Source: Candidatus Intricatilinea gracilis (GTDB lineage Bacteria; Pseudomonadota; Gammaproteobacteria; Burkholderiales; Burkholderiaceae_C). From it: a stretch of DNA of 64,000 bases. Below, one piece after another: positions 17,596 to 26,710 of this stretch. The stretch lies in the NCBI GenBank assembly GCA_016702605.1, contig JADJDQ010000007.1, positions 178,031 through 242,030 of the forward strand. Direction: 5' to 3'. Under the pieces are notes generated by a model. That model saw only the letters and a list, made by a program, of their open reading frames with translations, was not told the origin of the DNA and made no database searches. Both the position numbers and the translations under genes were made by a program. The number at the start of each line of letters is the position of its first letter. The stretch's first letter is position 1.

Positions 17596-19260
17596 TCAGT
17601 CGGCCTTTCGGCTCAGCGGCAAGTCCACCATGATGGCTTGACCGGGCGCCGTGCAGCCGGTGTCGCAGCATTTGCCGGGCTGGCGGTTCTTGGTGATGGC
17701 GCGAGAGTTGTCGCCGTTGGGGGCACCGTCGGTGGGGGCGAGCACCCCTCGGTCGAGCAGGCGTTCGACCAGCGCCACCTTGTCACCCACCGGGTACTGG
17801 CGCCAGATCTCCTGCTTCATGGCCGCTGGTGAACCACCGCCGTGCAGGCTGATGAGCGAATACCAGCCGCCCTGGTAGCTGGCGGTGAGGTCTTCGATGA
17901 AACGGGCCACCTCGATGCGCTTGTCGTAGGGCACGGCCGGGTTGGCGCGCAGCACCTCGGCCAGCGTGGCGGCTGTCGCCGGGTTGTGGTCTTCGTCCGG
18001 GCCGGGCAGGGCGACGATCAGGCCGCCCGACACCTCGTGTGCGAGGCGGTGCATGTCGTAGATCTGTGTGGCCAGCAGCAGCTTGCCGATGTTCGAGAAC
18101 ACCGGCTCGGGCATGAAGTTGCCGGCCAGTTCATCGCGTGTGCCGTACACACTGGCCGCCACGCCGCAGGCGTAGAAACCTTCGGTGATCTTGATGAGTT
18201 CGACCATCGGGTCGCGCAGGCTGGCCGTGTCGCCGGGGTTCAGGCCGTTGGCTTCACACATCAAGGCGCCGGCGCCGATCAGCAGGTCGCCAAAGCCCGC
18301 ACGTGCACCGATGCAGCTGTGGCGGTGATGGGTGGCGTAGCTGTAGGTCAACACGTGGCTGTGTTCCCAGGCGCCTTCGAAGAACACACGGTCCCACGGC
18401 ACAAAGACCTTGTCGAACACACACACGGCCGTGCTCTGGCCGTATTTGCGCGAAAACAGCGGCGCGCCGTGTTCGACCTTGTCGCCCGGGCGACCGGCCG
18501 GGCGCGAGATGAGGGTGAGGCCCGGCGCGTCGATCGGCACGGCGCAACACACGGCGAAGTCGGCATCGGCCTGCCCCATCTGGCGGCTCGGCATGACGAG
18601 CAACTCATGCATGTAGGGCGCGCCGGTGACGATGGCCTTGGTGCCGGCGATGACGATGCCTTTCGAGTTGCGCTCGACCACGTGCACATAGGTGTCGGGG
18701 TTGGCCTGCTGGTGCGGGCGTTTGCTGCGGTCACCCTTGGCGTCGGTCATGGCGATGCCCAGCGACAGGTCACCGTCCTGCACATGCGCCAGGTAGTCGG
18801 CAAATCGGGCGCGGTGTTCGGTGCTGCCGGTGGCGTCGTCGAGGCGAGCACTCACCTGCGCCAGTGCATTGAGGGCATCGTGCGCCAGATACCGCTGGGC
18901 ACAGCCGGTCTCCTGGCACAGGATGCGCACGGCTTCGAGCTTGTTGAGCAGATCGCCAGCACTCTCGTTGATGTGCAGCATGCGGTTCACGGTGATGCCG
19001 CGTGCTGTATTGCTGGCCAGCATCAGCGGCGCCTTGGCTGCATCGAGCGCGAAGTCGTAACTCACACCCAGCGCGTTGATGCCGGGTCGCAGGCTGGGGG
19101 CATCGGCCACCGAGTCGATGAGTTGGCCGTCCACGTAGACGACCGGCTTGTAGCGGCGCAGCGATTCACGGTAATCGGCCGAACTCATCAGCCGGGCGGG
19201 CAGGGCGGGCGTGGACGGCTGGCCGGTGGCGGCAACGGTGTCGGGCAGGGCAGCGTTCAT
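17596..19260 (-). CDS. HpaB/AbfD-family flavoprotein lacking Fe-S ligands
   Basis: A 554-residue member of the 4-hydroxyphenylacetate 3-monooxygenase (HpaB) / 4-hydroxybutyryl-CoA dehydratase (AbfD) superfamily, with an acyl-CoA-dehydrogenase-like fold. It is closer to AbfD in the TGCAQRYLAHDALNAL and HRHSCIGARAGFGD regions. AbfD binds a [4Fe-4S] cluster through three Cys and one His. Aligned from memory, C120 and H312 are kept, but the other two cysteine positions are Tyr (Y124) and Ala (A319), so a cluster is unlikely. The C-terminal tail carries CCDTGC. The substrate is unknown. The ATG at 19260 was preferred to one at 19302; neither has a clear ribosome site. The gene is divergent from the isochorismatase-like gene at 19426. 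Confidence 0.75.
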   Translation of the reverse strand: MNAALPDTVAATGQPSTPALPARLMSSADYRESLRRYKPVVYVDGQLIDSVADAPSLRPGINALGVSYDFALDAAKAPLMLASNTARGITVNRMLHINESAGDLLNKLEAVRILCQETGCAQRYLAHDALNALAQVSARLDDATGSTEHRARFADYLAHVQDGDLSLGIAMTDAKGDRSKRPHQQANPDTYVHVVERNSKGIVIAGTKAIVTGAPYMHELLVMPSRQMGQADADFAVCCAVPIDAPGLTLISRPAGRPGDKVEHGAPLFSRKYGQSTAVCVFDKVFVPWDRVFFEGAWEHSHVLTYSYATHHRHSCIGARAGFGDLLIGAGALMCEANGLNPGDTASLRDPMVELIKITEGFYACGVAASVYGTRDELAGNFMPEPVFSNIGKLLLATQIYDMHRLAHEVSGGLIVALPGPDEDHNPATAATLAEVLRANPAVPYDKRIEVARFIEDLTASYQGGWYSLISLHGGGSPAAMKQEIWRQYPVGDKVALVERLLDRGVLAPTDGAPNGDNSRAITKNRQPGKCCDTGCTAPGQAIMVDLPLSRKAD

Positions 19261-19425
19261 GCGCGGGGCTTTCGGGCAAGGTCGAATGGACAGCCGACGC
19301 ATCGGGCCAGCGGCGTGTCGGTTTCAGGGCAAGTGGCGGGTGCCGGGCGGGCAAGGCCTGGGCATGACAAGATACCCGCGATCACATGTCCCGACTGTCA
19401 CCACCGCCACAGGGTTTCACCCACC

Positions 19426-20049
19426 ATGCCCCTCATTGCCACCATGCCTACCGCGCTGGTGCTGGTCGACTACCAGCAGCGCCTGTTGCCTGCCATTCAT
19501 CAGGCCGAGTCGGTGATGACGCAGGCTACCTTGCTGGCCGATGTCGGCCGGGTGCTGGGCTGGCCGGTCATCGGCACCGAGCAGAACCCGCGTGGCCTGG
19601 GGCCGAATGCCGAGGCCATCAGCTCGCGCTGCGACGTCGTCATGGCCAAGACCCACTTCGACGCCTGTGCCGACGGCCTGGTCGAACTGATCCAGCAGCG
19701 TGGACGGCTGGTGCAGGCGACGGGTGCTGTCGATCCTGCGGCGGCCATACCCGACCAGGGTGCAGCGTCGAACCCTGCCCTCATCCGCGAGGTGGTGATC
19801 GCCGGTTGTGAAGCCCATGTCTGCCTCATGCAGACCAGCCTGGGCCTGATCGATGCGGGTTTCAAGGTGTGGGTGGTGGCGCCGGCGTGTGGCTCACGCA
19901 CCGCCGCCAATCACGCGCTGGGCATGGCGCGGCTGCAGCAGGCTGGCGCCACGCTGGTGAGTGTGGAGATGGTGGCCTTCGAGGCCATCCGCTCGTGTGG
20001 GCACGAACGTTTCAAGGCCGTGCTCGCGCTGCTGAAGGCGGCGGGCTGA
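19426..20049 (+). CDS. Isochorismatase-family hydrolase
   Basis: A 207-residue isochorismatase-fold protein of the shorter YcaC-like type. Triad residues are D15 in LVLVDYQ, K75 in VMAKTHF and C133 in EAHVCLMQT. Members hydrolyse diverse amides and no substrate can be assigned. The ATG at 19426 was chosen; a second in-frame ATG lies 18 bases further in. A 735-codon open frame extends far upstream, but that part is only the antisense of the HpaB-like gene. Confidence 0.85.
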   Translation: MPLIATMPTALVLVDYQQRLLPAIHQAESVMTQATLLADVGRVLGWPVIGTEQNPRGLGPNAEAISSRCDVVMAKTHFDACADGLVELIQQRGRLVQATGAVDPAAAIPDQGAASNPALIREVVIAGCEAHVCLMQTSLGLIDAGFKVWVVAPACGSRTAANHALGMARLQQAGATLVSVEMVAFEAIRSCGHERFKAVLALLKAAG

Positions 20050-20135
20050 GCGCAGTGTGCCGCCACTGACCACTGCGGGGTAAGGCAGGCAGGTGACGCG
20101 CGCCGACGTGTGGCCGGCTGGCGTCGTCGGTCGGT

Positions 20136-21152
20136 TCAGCGCCGCAAGAACTCCGCCACTGCCTTCAAGGCCACGCCCGGTGCCGCCGGGTTGTCTTCTT
20201 CCTGCGGCAGGTGGCCCACACCGGGCAGGCGCAGCAGGGTGACGTCGGGCACGGCCTTGACGTAGTCGGCCGAGTTGCTGATGGGGATCATCTGGTCCTG
20301 CTCACCCCACAGCAGCAGGGTGGGTGCCCGGATGCGCGACAGCACGGGCCGCGGGTCGACCAGCACGGTCTGGCCCATACGCGCCAGCAGCGCATCGCGG
20401 CTGCCGGGGGCGCGCATCAGCTCGAAGTAGCGGGTCGTCAGTTCGTTGCTTAGCGCCAGGCCCGGGTCGGCATAGGCCGGCTCCAGGCTCATCTTCAATA
20501 GCGGGCGCGGCAGCACCCAGCGCATGAGCTTGAAGCTGGCCGGCACCTCGGGCGCCTGGCCGTAAGCGAAGCCCGGGCTGGCGAACCCGTCGGGCGACAA
20601 CAGCACCAGCTTGTCGACGCGGTCGGCATGTGCCGCAGCAAACTGCCAGGCCAGCCGCCCGCCGATGGAATGGCCGGCCACACTGGCGCGTGGCACACCC
20701 AGCTGATCCATCAGCGCCAGCAGCAACTGCATGCTGCGGGTGTCGGTGTAGGCGCCGCTCGGGTCGGGCGGGCTCAGGCCCGATCCGGGCAGGTCGAAGC
20801 GGATGACGCGGTGATCGACCTGCAGCACCTCGGCCCAGGCCTGCCAGGTGTGCAAGCTGGCGCCGAAGCCGTGCAGCATCACGATGGCCGGTGCGTCGCG
20901 CGGGCCGCTGTCGCGTACATGCAGACGTACCGGTTGTGTCATTGCGGTCGTCGTCGCCTTGGCTGCGGCGTCGGCTGCCTGCGCCGGTGCCACCTTGCCC
21001 GGGAGTGCGAGTTCGACCATGTCGCCCGGTGCGCGCAGGTATCGGGCTTCGAGCGTGGCGCGGTCGAGGTCGGGCGTCCACAACCACCAGGCCAGCAGCA
21101 GGGCAAGCAGCGTCATGGGTGCGACGATCCGGATGAGTTGAGTGGAGTTCAA
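20136..21152 (-). CDS. Membrane-anchored alpha/beta hydrolase
   Basis: A 338-residue protein. An N-terminal hydrophobic segment (about 11-26, MTLLALLLAWWLW) probably anchors it to, or exports it across, the inner membrane. The hydrolase domain (about 70-336) has the oxyanion HGFG, the nucleophile elbow GHSIGG, the acid in WGEQDQM and the catalytic His in GVGHLPQEED. It resembles MhpC/epoxide-hydrolase-type esterases; the substrate is unknown. The outermost start is a TTG; an internal ATG at 21116 is an alternative that would keep the membrane segment. It is divergent from the hemolysin-III gene, with 92 bases between. Confidence 0.87.
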   Translation of the reverse strand: MNSTQLIRIVAPMTLLALLLAWWLWTPDLDRATLEARYLRAPGDMVELALPGKVAPAQAADAAAKATTTAMTQPVRLHVRDSGPRDAPAIVMLHGFGASLHTWQAWAEVLQVDHRVIRFDLPGSGLSPPDPSGAYTDTRSMQLLLALMDQLGVPRASVAGHSIGGRLAWQFAAAHADRVDKLVLLSPDGFASPGFAYGQAPEVPASFKLMRWVLPRPLLKMSLEPAYADPGLALSNELTTRYFELMRAPGSRDALLARMGQTVLVDPRPVLSRIRAPTLLLWGEQDQMIPISNSADYVKAVPDVTLLRLPGVGHLPQEEDNPAAPGVALKAVAEFLRR

Positions 21153-21244
21153 GGCCGGGTCGATTCTGGCTGCAGATCGGGTGGGGGCGCGGCGCTGGGG
21201 GTAGACCCGCGGGTCGGTGCGACCTCAGGCCACAATGCCGGCGC

Positions 21245-21916
21245 ATGAACTCAGGCACTGTCGATCGACCCCAGACCACCGGCGAAGAAGTCGCCAACGC
21301 CATCAGCCACGGTGTGGCGTTTGTGCTGGCCATCGCCGGCCTGCCATTGCTGGTGGTGCAGGCGGTGCAAAAGGGCAAGGCTGCCGACGTGGTGGCGGCC
21401 AGCCTGTTTGCCGGCACCATGATCGTGCTCTACGGCGTGTCCACGCTGTACCACGCCTTGGGCCAGGGCCGCGCCAAGGTGTGGCTGAACCGGCTCGACC
21501 ACGCCGCCATCTACCTGTTCATCGCCGGCAGCTACATGCCCTTCCTGCTGGGCGTGCTCAATGGCGCGTGGGGCTGGTCGCTGTTCGGCGTGGTGTGGGC
21601 CGCGGCGCTGCTGGGTGTGGGCGCCAAGTTGTTCGACAGGCTCAAACACCCGCTGTGGTCCACCGGTCTGTACGTGGCCATGGGTTGGGTGGCGGTGATT
21701 GCCGTGGTGCCGCTGTTCGAACGGATGTCCACCGCCGGCCTGGTGTGGCTGGTGGCGGGTGGCCTGTGTTACACGGCCGGTGCGGTGGTCTTCTTGTTCG
21801 ACCACCGCGTGCGTTACGCGCACTTCGTGTGGCACCTGTTCGTCATGGCCGGCAGCAGCTGCCATTTCTTCGCGGTGTTCTGGCATGCGCGTGCGGCCGT
21901 GGCGCCCGCCGGCTGA
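21245..21916 (+). CDS. Hemolysin III / TrhA-family (PAQR-like) membrane protein
   Basis: A 223-residue, seven-helix inner-membrane protein of the TrhA (YqfA, hemolysin III) family. Family marks are E14 and NAISHG at the start of TM1, STLYH in TM2, the RLDHAAIYLFIAGSY block in TM3, and WHLFVMAGSSCHFF at the end. These supply the conserved His/Asp/Ser metal site shared with PAQR receptors. The bacterial role (membrane-energy or lipid homeostasis) is not settled. The ATG is at 21245. Confidence 0.92.
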   Translation: MNSGTVDRPQTTGEEVANAISHGVAFVLAIAGLPLLVVQAVQKGKAADVVAASLFAGTMIVLYGVSTLYHALGQGRAKVWLNRLDHAAIYLFIAGSYMPFLLGVLNGAWGWSLFGVVWAAALLGVGAKLFDRLKHPLWSTGLYVAMGWVAVIAVVPLFERMSTAGLVWLVAGGLCYTAGAVVFLFDHRVRYAHFVWHLFVMAGSSCHFFAVFWHARAAVAPAG

Positions 21917-21972
21917 CGGCTGCCGCACCAGGCGGGCGGTGCCGCGTCATCCGGGCGCGCCGCCGCGGGTGA

Positions 21973-23157
21973 TCATCGGTTGCGGTAGATCGCCGTCTCG
22001 AAGTCGACAAACCCCGGGTACGCCGCCACGTCCTGGAACGGCATGATCTGCGCCGACCAGTAGCCACCGATGCCACTCTTGCGGTCGATCCAGTAGTACT
22101 GGTTGCCCAGGCCTGCCCACATCAGCGATCCGGCGGGGCGCCCGGTGCTGGTGGTCTCCTCGTTGCGCTGGAAGGTGTAGGCCCAGGTCTTCTTGATGCC
22201 CGGGTCGAATTCACCCGAGTTCGACAGCGACGGGATCGACGTCGTCCAGCCGCCACTCGTCACACCGGCGGGCAGACCGTTCTTGCACATCGCCTCGACC
22301 GTGGCGGCCTTCAGCACCCGGCCGTGCGGGCCGTCGCCGTCGTTGAGCATCATGCGGATGAACTTCATGTAATCCCCCACCGTGGCGTACAGGCCGTGGC
22401 CACCCATGTCCATCTCGGGTGGTTGCGGCAACACCAGGTCGGGCAGGGGGGTGACCTTGCCGTCCTGGGCGCGGTCGTGCAGGCAGGCCCGGCGGGCGCG
22501 CATCGATTCACTCATCGTGAAGGCCGTGTCCTTCATGCCCAGCGGGCCGAAGACCCGTTCGGCCAGCACGGCACCCAGGCGTTGGCCACGTTGCTGCTCG
22601 ATGACCCGGCCGAGCCAGTCGATGTTGACGCCGTAGGTCCAGCGTTCACCCGGGTCGTGCAGCAGCACGGTGCGGATCGAGGCAAAGCTGCTCGACACCA
22701 CCGTCGGTATGGCCTTGGTGTTGCGGTACCTGAGGTCGTCGGCACTGAAGAACTCGTAACACAGGCCCGAGGTGTGCAGCATCAGGTCGTTGATGGTGAT
22801 CGCGCGTTTCGGTGGCCGTGTCACCGGCTCGCCGGCGGAGTCGAAGCCGATCAGCACCTGCAGTTCGGCAATCTCGGGCACGTATCTGCTCACCGGGTCG
22901 TTCAGGTGGATGAGCCCTTCTTCCACCAGCTGCATGGCCGCCGTGCCGGTGATGGCCTTGCTGGTCGAGAAGATCGCCATCACCGTGTCCAGCGTCATCG
23001 GTTGATGGTTGCCGAGTTCACGCACACCCGCGCAACCTTCGTAGAAGTTCTTCTTCTTGTCGGTCGCCATGGCCACCACGCCGGGGGCGCCGCCAGCCCT
23101 GCCGGTGGTGCTGTAGGTGAGGATGGTGTCGGCCGCTTTCTTGAGCTTGGAATTCAT
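21973..23157 (-). CDS. Serine hydrolase, class C beta-lactamase/EstB type
   Basis: A 394-residue penicillin-binding-protein-like esterase. It has the SxxK motif S64-T-S-K67, the second-motif tyrosine in YGVNIDW, and glycine-rich GGYWSAQ near the C-terminus, where EstB-type enzymes carry the third motif. The expected activity is hydrolysis of short acyl esters or beta-lactam-like substrates; it may not be a true beta-lactamase. The ATG at 23157 is preceded by AGGAGA at good spacing. No signal peptide is evident, favouring a cytoplasmic esterase. Confidence 0.88.
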   Translation of the reverse strand: MNSKLKKAADTILTYSTTGRAGGAPGVVAMATDKKKNFYEGCAGVRELGNHQPMTLDTVMAIFSTSKAITGTAAMQLVEEGLIHLNDPVSRYVPEIAELQVLIGFDSAGEPVTRPPKRAITINDLMLHTSGLCYEFFSADDLRYRNTKAIPTVVSSSFASIRTVLLHDPGERWTYGVNIDWLGRVIEQQRGQRLGAVLAERVFGPLGMKDTAFTMSESMRARRACLHDRAQDGKVTPLPDLVLPQPPEMDMGGHGLYATVGDYMKFIRMMLNDGDGPHGRVLKAATVEAMCKNGLPAGVTSGGWTTSIPSLSNSGEFDPGIKKTWAYTFQRNEETTSTGRPAGSLMWAGLGNQYYWIDRKSGIGGYWSAQIMPFQDVAAYPGFVDFETAIYRNR

Positions 23158-23370
23158 CGTGTCTCTCCTGTGTGGTGGGTGGAGCAAGACGGTCGACCCG
23201 AACGAATCGGCCGGGGGGCAATCATGCGACTGCGGCCCCACCGGTTGCACCACATCCCCATGAGCTGGCGCGGGTCTTGGCCCGGCGCATGGCCAGGGTC
23301 GTGGCCCGCGACACGACCCATGACCCGACCCGTGAGCTGACCAGTGAGCTGACCCGGTGGTGCCCGGGCC

Positions 23371-24939
23371 TCAGGCGCCTGCCGGTTCAGGCGGGCGTTG
23401 CGCCAGCCAGTCGGTGATGAGAGTCTCGTAGCCCGCAGCCACGCGCAGCAATTCGGCGTCGCCGCGCGGTTTGCCGATCAGCTGAAGCCCCGCCGGCCAG
23501 CGCCCGTTGGCATGAAAGCCCGCCGGCACACTCATGCCCGGCAGGCCGGCAAAGGTGGCGTACAGCGTCACCTCCATCCAGCGGTGATAGGTGTCCATGG
23601 TGCGCCCGGCGATCTGCTGCGGCCAGCGTTCGGCGATGGCAAACGGCCACACCTGGGTCACCGGCAGCGCCAGCACGTCGTAGTGCTCGAACAGCCCGAG
23701 CAGGCAGGCGTGATACGCCGTGCGCACCTCGCTGGCTCTCATGAAGTCCATGTAGCCCAGGCCTTGCGCCTGGTCGTGTTCCCACAAGGCTTCGGGCTTG
23801 ATGACGTCGCGTGCACCCGGCCGCCCGAGCAGCGCCGCCACCCGCGGGCCGACCAGCGCGCGGCGCCACACCAGCCAGGCCTGCCACAGGCGATCGAGGT
23901 TGAACGTCAGCGTGGCGGGCTCCACCACGGCGCCTGCGCCGGCCATACGTGCCAAACCGTTGGTGCAGGCCTGCAGCAAGCCGTCTTCCATCGCCAGATG
24001 GCCGCCCAGGTCACCCAGCCAGGCCACACGCAGGCCACGCAGAGGTGACGAGGCACCGGCTCCCGGCTGGTAGCCGGACGACCCGTTGCCGGCCGAGTTG
24101 TCGCCTGCAGCCACATCACCCAAGGCCCCGGCTCCGGCCGCGAACGGCAGGCCGTCGAGTGTGCCCTCCAGCGACAGCGGAACGCGTGCATCGTGCCCGG
24201 CTTGCACCGCCAGCAGCCGTGCCAGGTCGACCACACTGCGCGCCATCGGCCCCTCGGTGGCGAGCTGGCTGACCCACACATCGGCGGCGGGCCAATACGG
24301 CACCCGGCCCTGGCTGGGCCGCAGGCCGAAGATGTTGGCCCAGGCTGCAGGGTTGCGCAGCGAGCCCATGAAGTCCGAGCCATCCGCCACCGGCAGCAGC
24401 CGCTGCGCCAGCGCCACCGCCGCGCCGCCGCTCGAGCCACCTGCACTCACACGTGCGTCCCAGGCGTTGGGCGTGGCGCCGAACAGGTCGTTGAAGGTGT
24501 GGGAGCCCAGGCCGAACTCGGGCATGTTGGTCTTGCCGACGATGATGGCGCCGGCGGCCTTCATGCGTGCCGTCATCACGCTGTCCTGCGTGGCCACGGC
24601 GCCTTTCAGCAGCGTGCAGCCGTAGGTGGTGGGGAAACCTTGCGCATGCCCCGTGTCCTTGATCGCCTGCGGCAAGCCGTGCATCCAGCCGCGGCTCGCA
24701 CCACGCGCCAGCTCGGCGTCTCGTTCATCGGCCTGGGCCAGCAAGCTGTCGTCGTCCGCCAGGTTGACGATGGCGTTGAGCGCCGGGTTGAGCCGGTGGA
24801 TGCGCGCCAGATAGGCCAACATCACCTCGCGGCACGACAACTCGCGGGCATGGATGGCCCGCGAGAGTGCATCGGCGTTCAGGTCGGTCATGCCATCGGT
24901 CATTGCCGTGGAGATGGCAACGGCATTGACGCCGTTCAT
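23371..24939 (-). CDS. Amidase (amidase-signature family)
   Basis: A 522-residue amidase-signature enzyme. The Ser-cisSer-Lys triad is K94 (QAIKDT), S169 (AGGSSGG) and S193 (MGSLRNPAA), with the same 75- and 24-residue spacing as the family. It hydrolyses carboxamides; the substrate is unknown. The segment at about 275-300 is Gly/Ala/Ser-rich and looks like an inserted flexible loop. The ATG at 24939 overlaps the stop of the upstream M81 gene (ATGA), so the two are co-translated and probably act on the same amide or peptide-like compound. Confidence 0.9.
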   Translation of the reverse strand: MNGVNAVAISTAMTDGMTDLNADALSRAIHARELSCREVMLAYLARIHRLNPALNAIVNLADDDSLLAQADERDAELARGASRGWMHGLPQAIKDTGHAQGFPTTYGCTLLKGAVATQDSVMTARMKAAGAIIVGKTNMPEFGLGSHTFNDLFGATPNAWDARVSAGGSSGGAAVALAQRLLPVADGSDFMGSLRNPAAWANIFGLRPSQGRVPYWPAADVWVSQLATEGPMARSVVDLARLLAVQAGHDARVPLSLEGTLDGLPFAAGAGALGDVAAGDNSAGNGSSGYQPGAGASSPLRGLRVAWLGDLGGHLAMEDGLLQACTNGLARMAGAGAVVEPATLTFNLDRLWQAWLVWRRALVGPRVAALLGRPGARDVIKPEALWEHDQAQGLGYMDFMRASEVRTAYHACLLGLFEHYDVLALPVTQVWPFAIAERWPQQIAGRTMDTYHRWMEVTLYATFAGLPGMSVPAGFHANGRWPAGLQLIGKPRGDAELLRVAAGYETLITDWLAQRPPEPAGA

Positions 24940-26489
24940 GGCTGGCCTTCAAGTGTGGTGTCGATGCGTGCGCGCAATGCCACCGGCAACTTGCGCCAGG
25001 GCAGATCGGCCGGGTCGGCAGCCATCGGCCCGGCCGCCTTGGCGACCAGAACGTGGGAGGCGATCGGCGCAAAGTCGGCGCGGAAGTGGTTGGAGCTTTT
25101 CACCACGATGATCTTCATCACTTCGGGCACGACGCCTTGCAGGCGCAGCATCTCGCGGTCGAGCAGCTGGGCCTTGGCGCTCATCACCACCACCTGCAAG
25201 CCATCCTGTTCCAGACAGGCGCAGGCACCGAGCTCGGCCACATGGCCGGTCATCATGGGGCCCTTCAGCAGGCAGCGGCCGTCGCTGATCGACACCACAC
25301 GCCACGGCCCCGCCACCGGCGCATCACTCGGCTGGCCGGTGAAGGTGGGCACCGCGCTGCCGATGGTGATGTCGAGCCACGCACCTGCCCCGGCTTCATG
25401 CGCCTGTGCCGCCGCAGCCGGATCGTGCAGCAGGCCCACCACCACCTGCCCCGGCCAGCGCCGCCCGGCACCTTGCGCCAGCAGCTCGTGGATCAGGCCG
25501 GTGGTGTTGCTGTCGCCTCCGGCACCGGGGTTGTCCTGTGTGTCGGCAATCACCACCGGCCGGTTGGCATCCCCACACAGGCTCAGTGCCTGAGTCACTG
25601 CGGCTTGTGCGGGCAGGATGTCCAGCGCCCATGGCGCCGGTTGGCAGGCCAGGGCATGCAGCGCCTCGGCGGCGGCCCGTGCGGCATCTGCCGTGGCGCC
25701 GCTGCACCAGATGCGCGGCGCCGCCTCGGCAATGTCCGCCGCCGGAAACGCCATGCAGAAGTTCGAACTCGTGCCCAGCTGTGCGTCGATCTCGGCCAGC
25801 CGCGAGAAGATGTGCTGAGCCGGTGCCCGCATCGTCGACTGCGAGGCGATCGGAATCAGAAACGGCAGCGCCAGCGCGTGCCACGGCGCGCGGCTGCCGC
25901 GCTTCAGCCGCTCGGCCAGCAGCTGCGCCGCGCGTGCGCCGGTGGCCTCCATGTCCACATGCGGATAGGTGCGGTACGCCACCATCACATCGGCCAGCGC
26001 CAGCATGGCATCACTCACGTTGGCATGCAGATCCAGGCTCACGGCGATGGGCAGATCCGGGCCCACCACGGCACGCAGGCGGCGCAGCAACTCACCCTCA
26101 CAGTCGTCGCAGTGTTCGGCCACGGCCGCGCCGTGCAGGTCGAGGTAGATGGCATCCAGCCCACCGTGCGCCGGGTCAGCCAGCGCCGCCTGCGCATCAC
26201 TCACGATCTCGCCCGCAATACGCTCGAAGGCTGCTTCGGTCACCTGCGCCGAAGGTGACGCCCCAGCCCACACCGAAGGCAGCAGCGCCCAGCCCGGTTG
26301 CTGCGCCGCCGCCGCGGTCATGAAACCACTCAAGGGCGCACCCACCCCGGCCATGAAACGCAGCATCGCCGCACCGCGCCGATACGCCGGAAACGCATCG
26401 CCCCGGTTGAACGCCGCCCAGTCCGCCGTCGACGGGGCAAAGGTATTGGTTTCGTGCTGAAAACCGGCAACGAGGATGCGCAGGGTCAT
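24936..26489 (-). CDS. M81-family metallopeptidase-like protein (MlrC-like)
   Basis: A 517-residue protein of the MlrC (microcystin-degradation) family. It starts TLRILVAGFQHETNTF and shows the conserved zinc-region motifs DLHGAAVAEHCDD, SLDLHANVS and YRTYPHVDM in the DUF1485 domain, then ADTQDNPGAGGDSNTTG and the C-terminal MlrC_C domain (VVVMSAKAQL and KSSNHFRADFAPIA). MlrC opens small linear peptides; most homologues occur in organisms without microcystin, so the true substrate is unknown. The ATG at 26489 was preferred over an upstream GTG-type extension. It is co-translated with the amidase. Confidence 0.9.
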   Translation of the reverse strand: MTLRILVAGFQHETNTFAPSTADWAAFNRGDAFPAYRRGAAMLRFMAGVGAPLSGFMTAAAAQQPGWALLPSVWAGASPSAQVTEAAFERIAGEIVSDAQAALADPAHGGLDAIYLDLHGAAVAEHCDDCEGELLRRLRAVVGPDLPIAVSLDLHANVSDAMLALADVMVAYRTYPHVDMEATGARAAQLLAERLKRGSRAPWHALALPFLIPIASQSTMRAPAQHIFSRLAEIDAQLGTSSNFCMAFPAADIAEAAPRIWCSGATADAARAAAEALHALACQPAPWALDILPAQAAVTQALSLCGDANRPVVIADTQDNPGAGGDSNTTGLIHELLAQGAGRRWPGQVVVGLLHDPAAAAQAHEAGAGAWLDITIGSAVPTFTGQPSDAPVAGPWRVVSISDGRCLLKGPMMTGHVAELGACACLEQDGLQVVVMSAKAQLLDREMLRLQGVVPEVMKIIVVKSSNHFRADFAPIASHVLVAKAAGPMAADPADLPWRKLPVALRARIDTTLEGQP

Positions 26490-26565
26490 GCGCCCATCAT
26501 GCCGCGAGTGAGGGCCAGGCAGGTCTGGGTCATGCACCGATAGCTGAAACCCGCGTGTCGACCGC

Positions 26566-26697
26566 CTACGCCAAGTCGATCGCAATCTTCACCAGTCTGA
26601 CCACCTGGTCGACCTCGGCGTCGGAGTTGAACCGCAGTTCGATGTACTGTGAATGGGCGAGCAGTTGGTGGTGCAGAGCGAAATGGCAGGATGCCAC
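26566..26697 (-). CDS. Possible small ORF or gene remnant
   Basis: A 43-codon reading frame from GTG at 26697 to TAG at 26566. Its predicted end, FNSDAEVDQVVRLVKIAIDL, has the amphipathic look of genuine protein, and the frame stays open upstream past the GTG. It lies immediately downstream of the coiled-coil gene. It may be a short gene or the 3' end of a gene whose 5' part has been replaced. No domain is recognised. Confidence 0.25.
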   Translation of the reverse strand: MASCHFALHHQLLAHSQYIELRFNSDAEVDQVVRLVKIAIDLA

Positions 26698-26710
26698 TCG
26701 AACTTTTGCG

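Noticed and set aside
17842..19425. Long upstream extension of the isochorismatase-like gene at 19426
   Set aside because: This part overlaps the HpaB/AbfD-like gene on the other strand and lacks the fold; only the last 207 codons encode the hydrolase.
23230..23370. Repetitive GAGCTGACC/GACCC motifs between the serine hydrolase and amidase genes
   Set aside because: The repeats are short, irregular and not phased; I see no site or gene that explains them.
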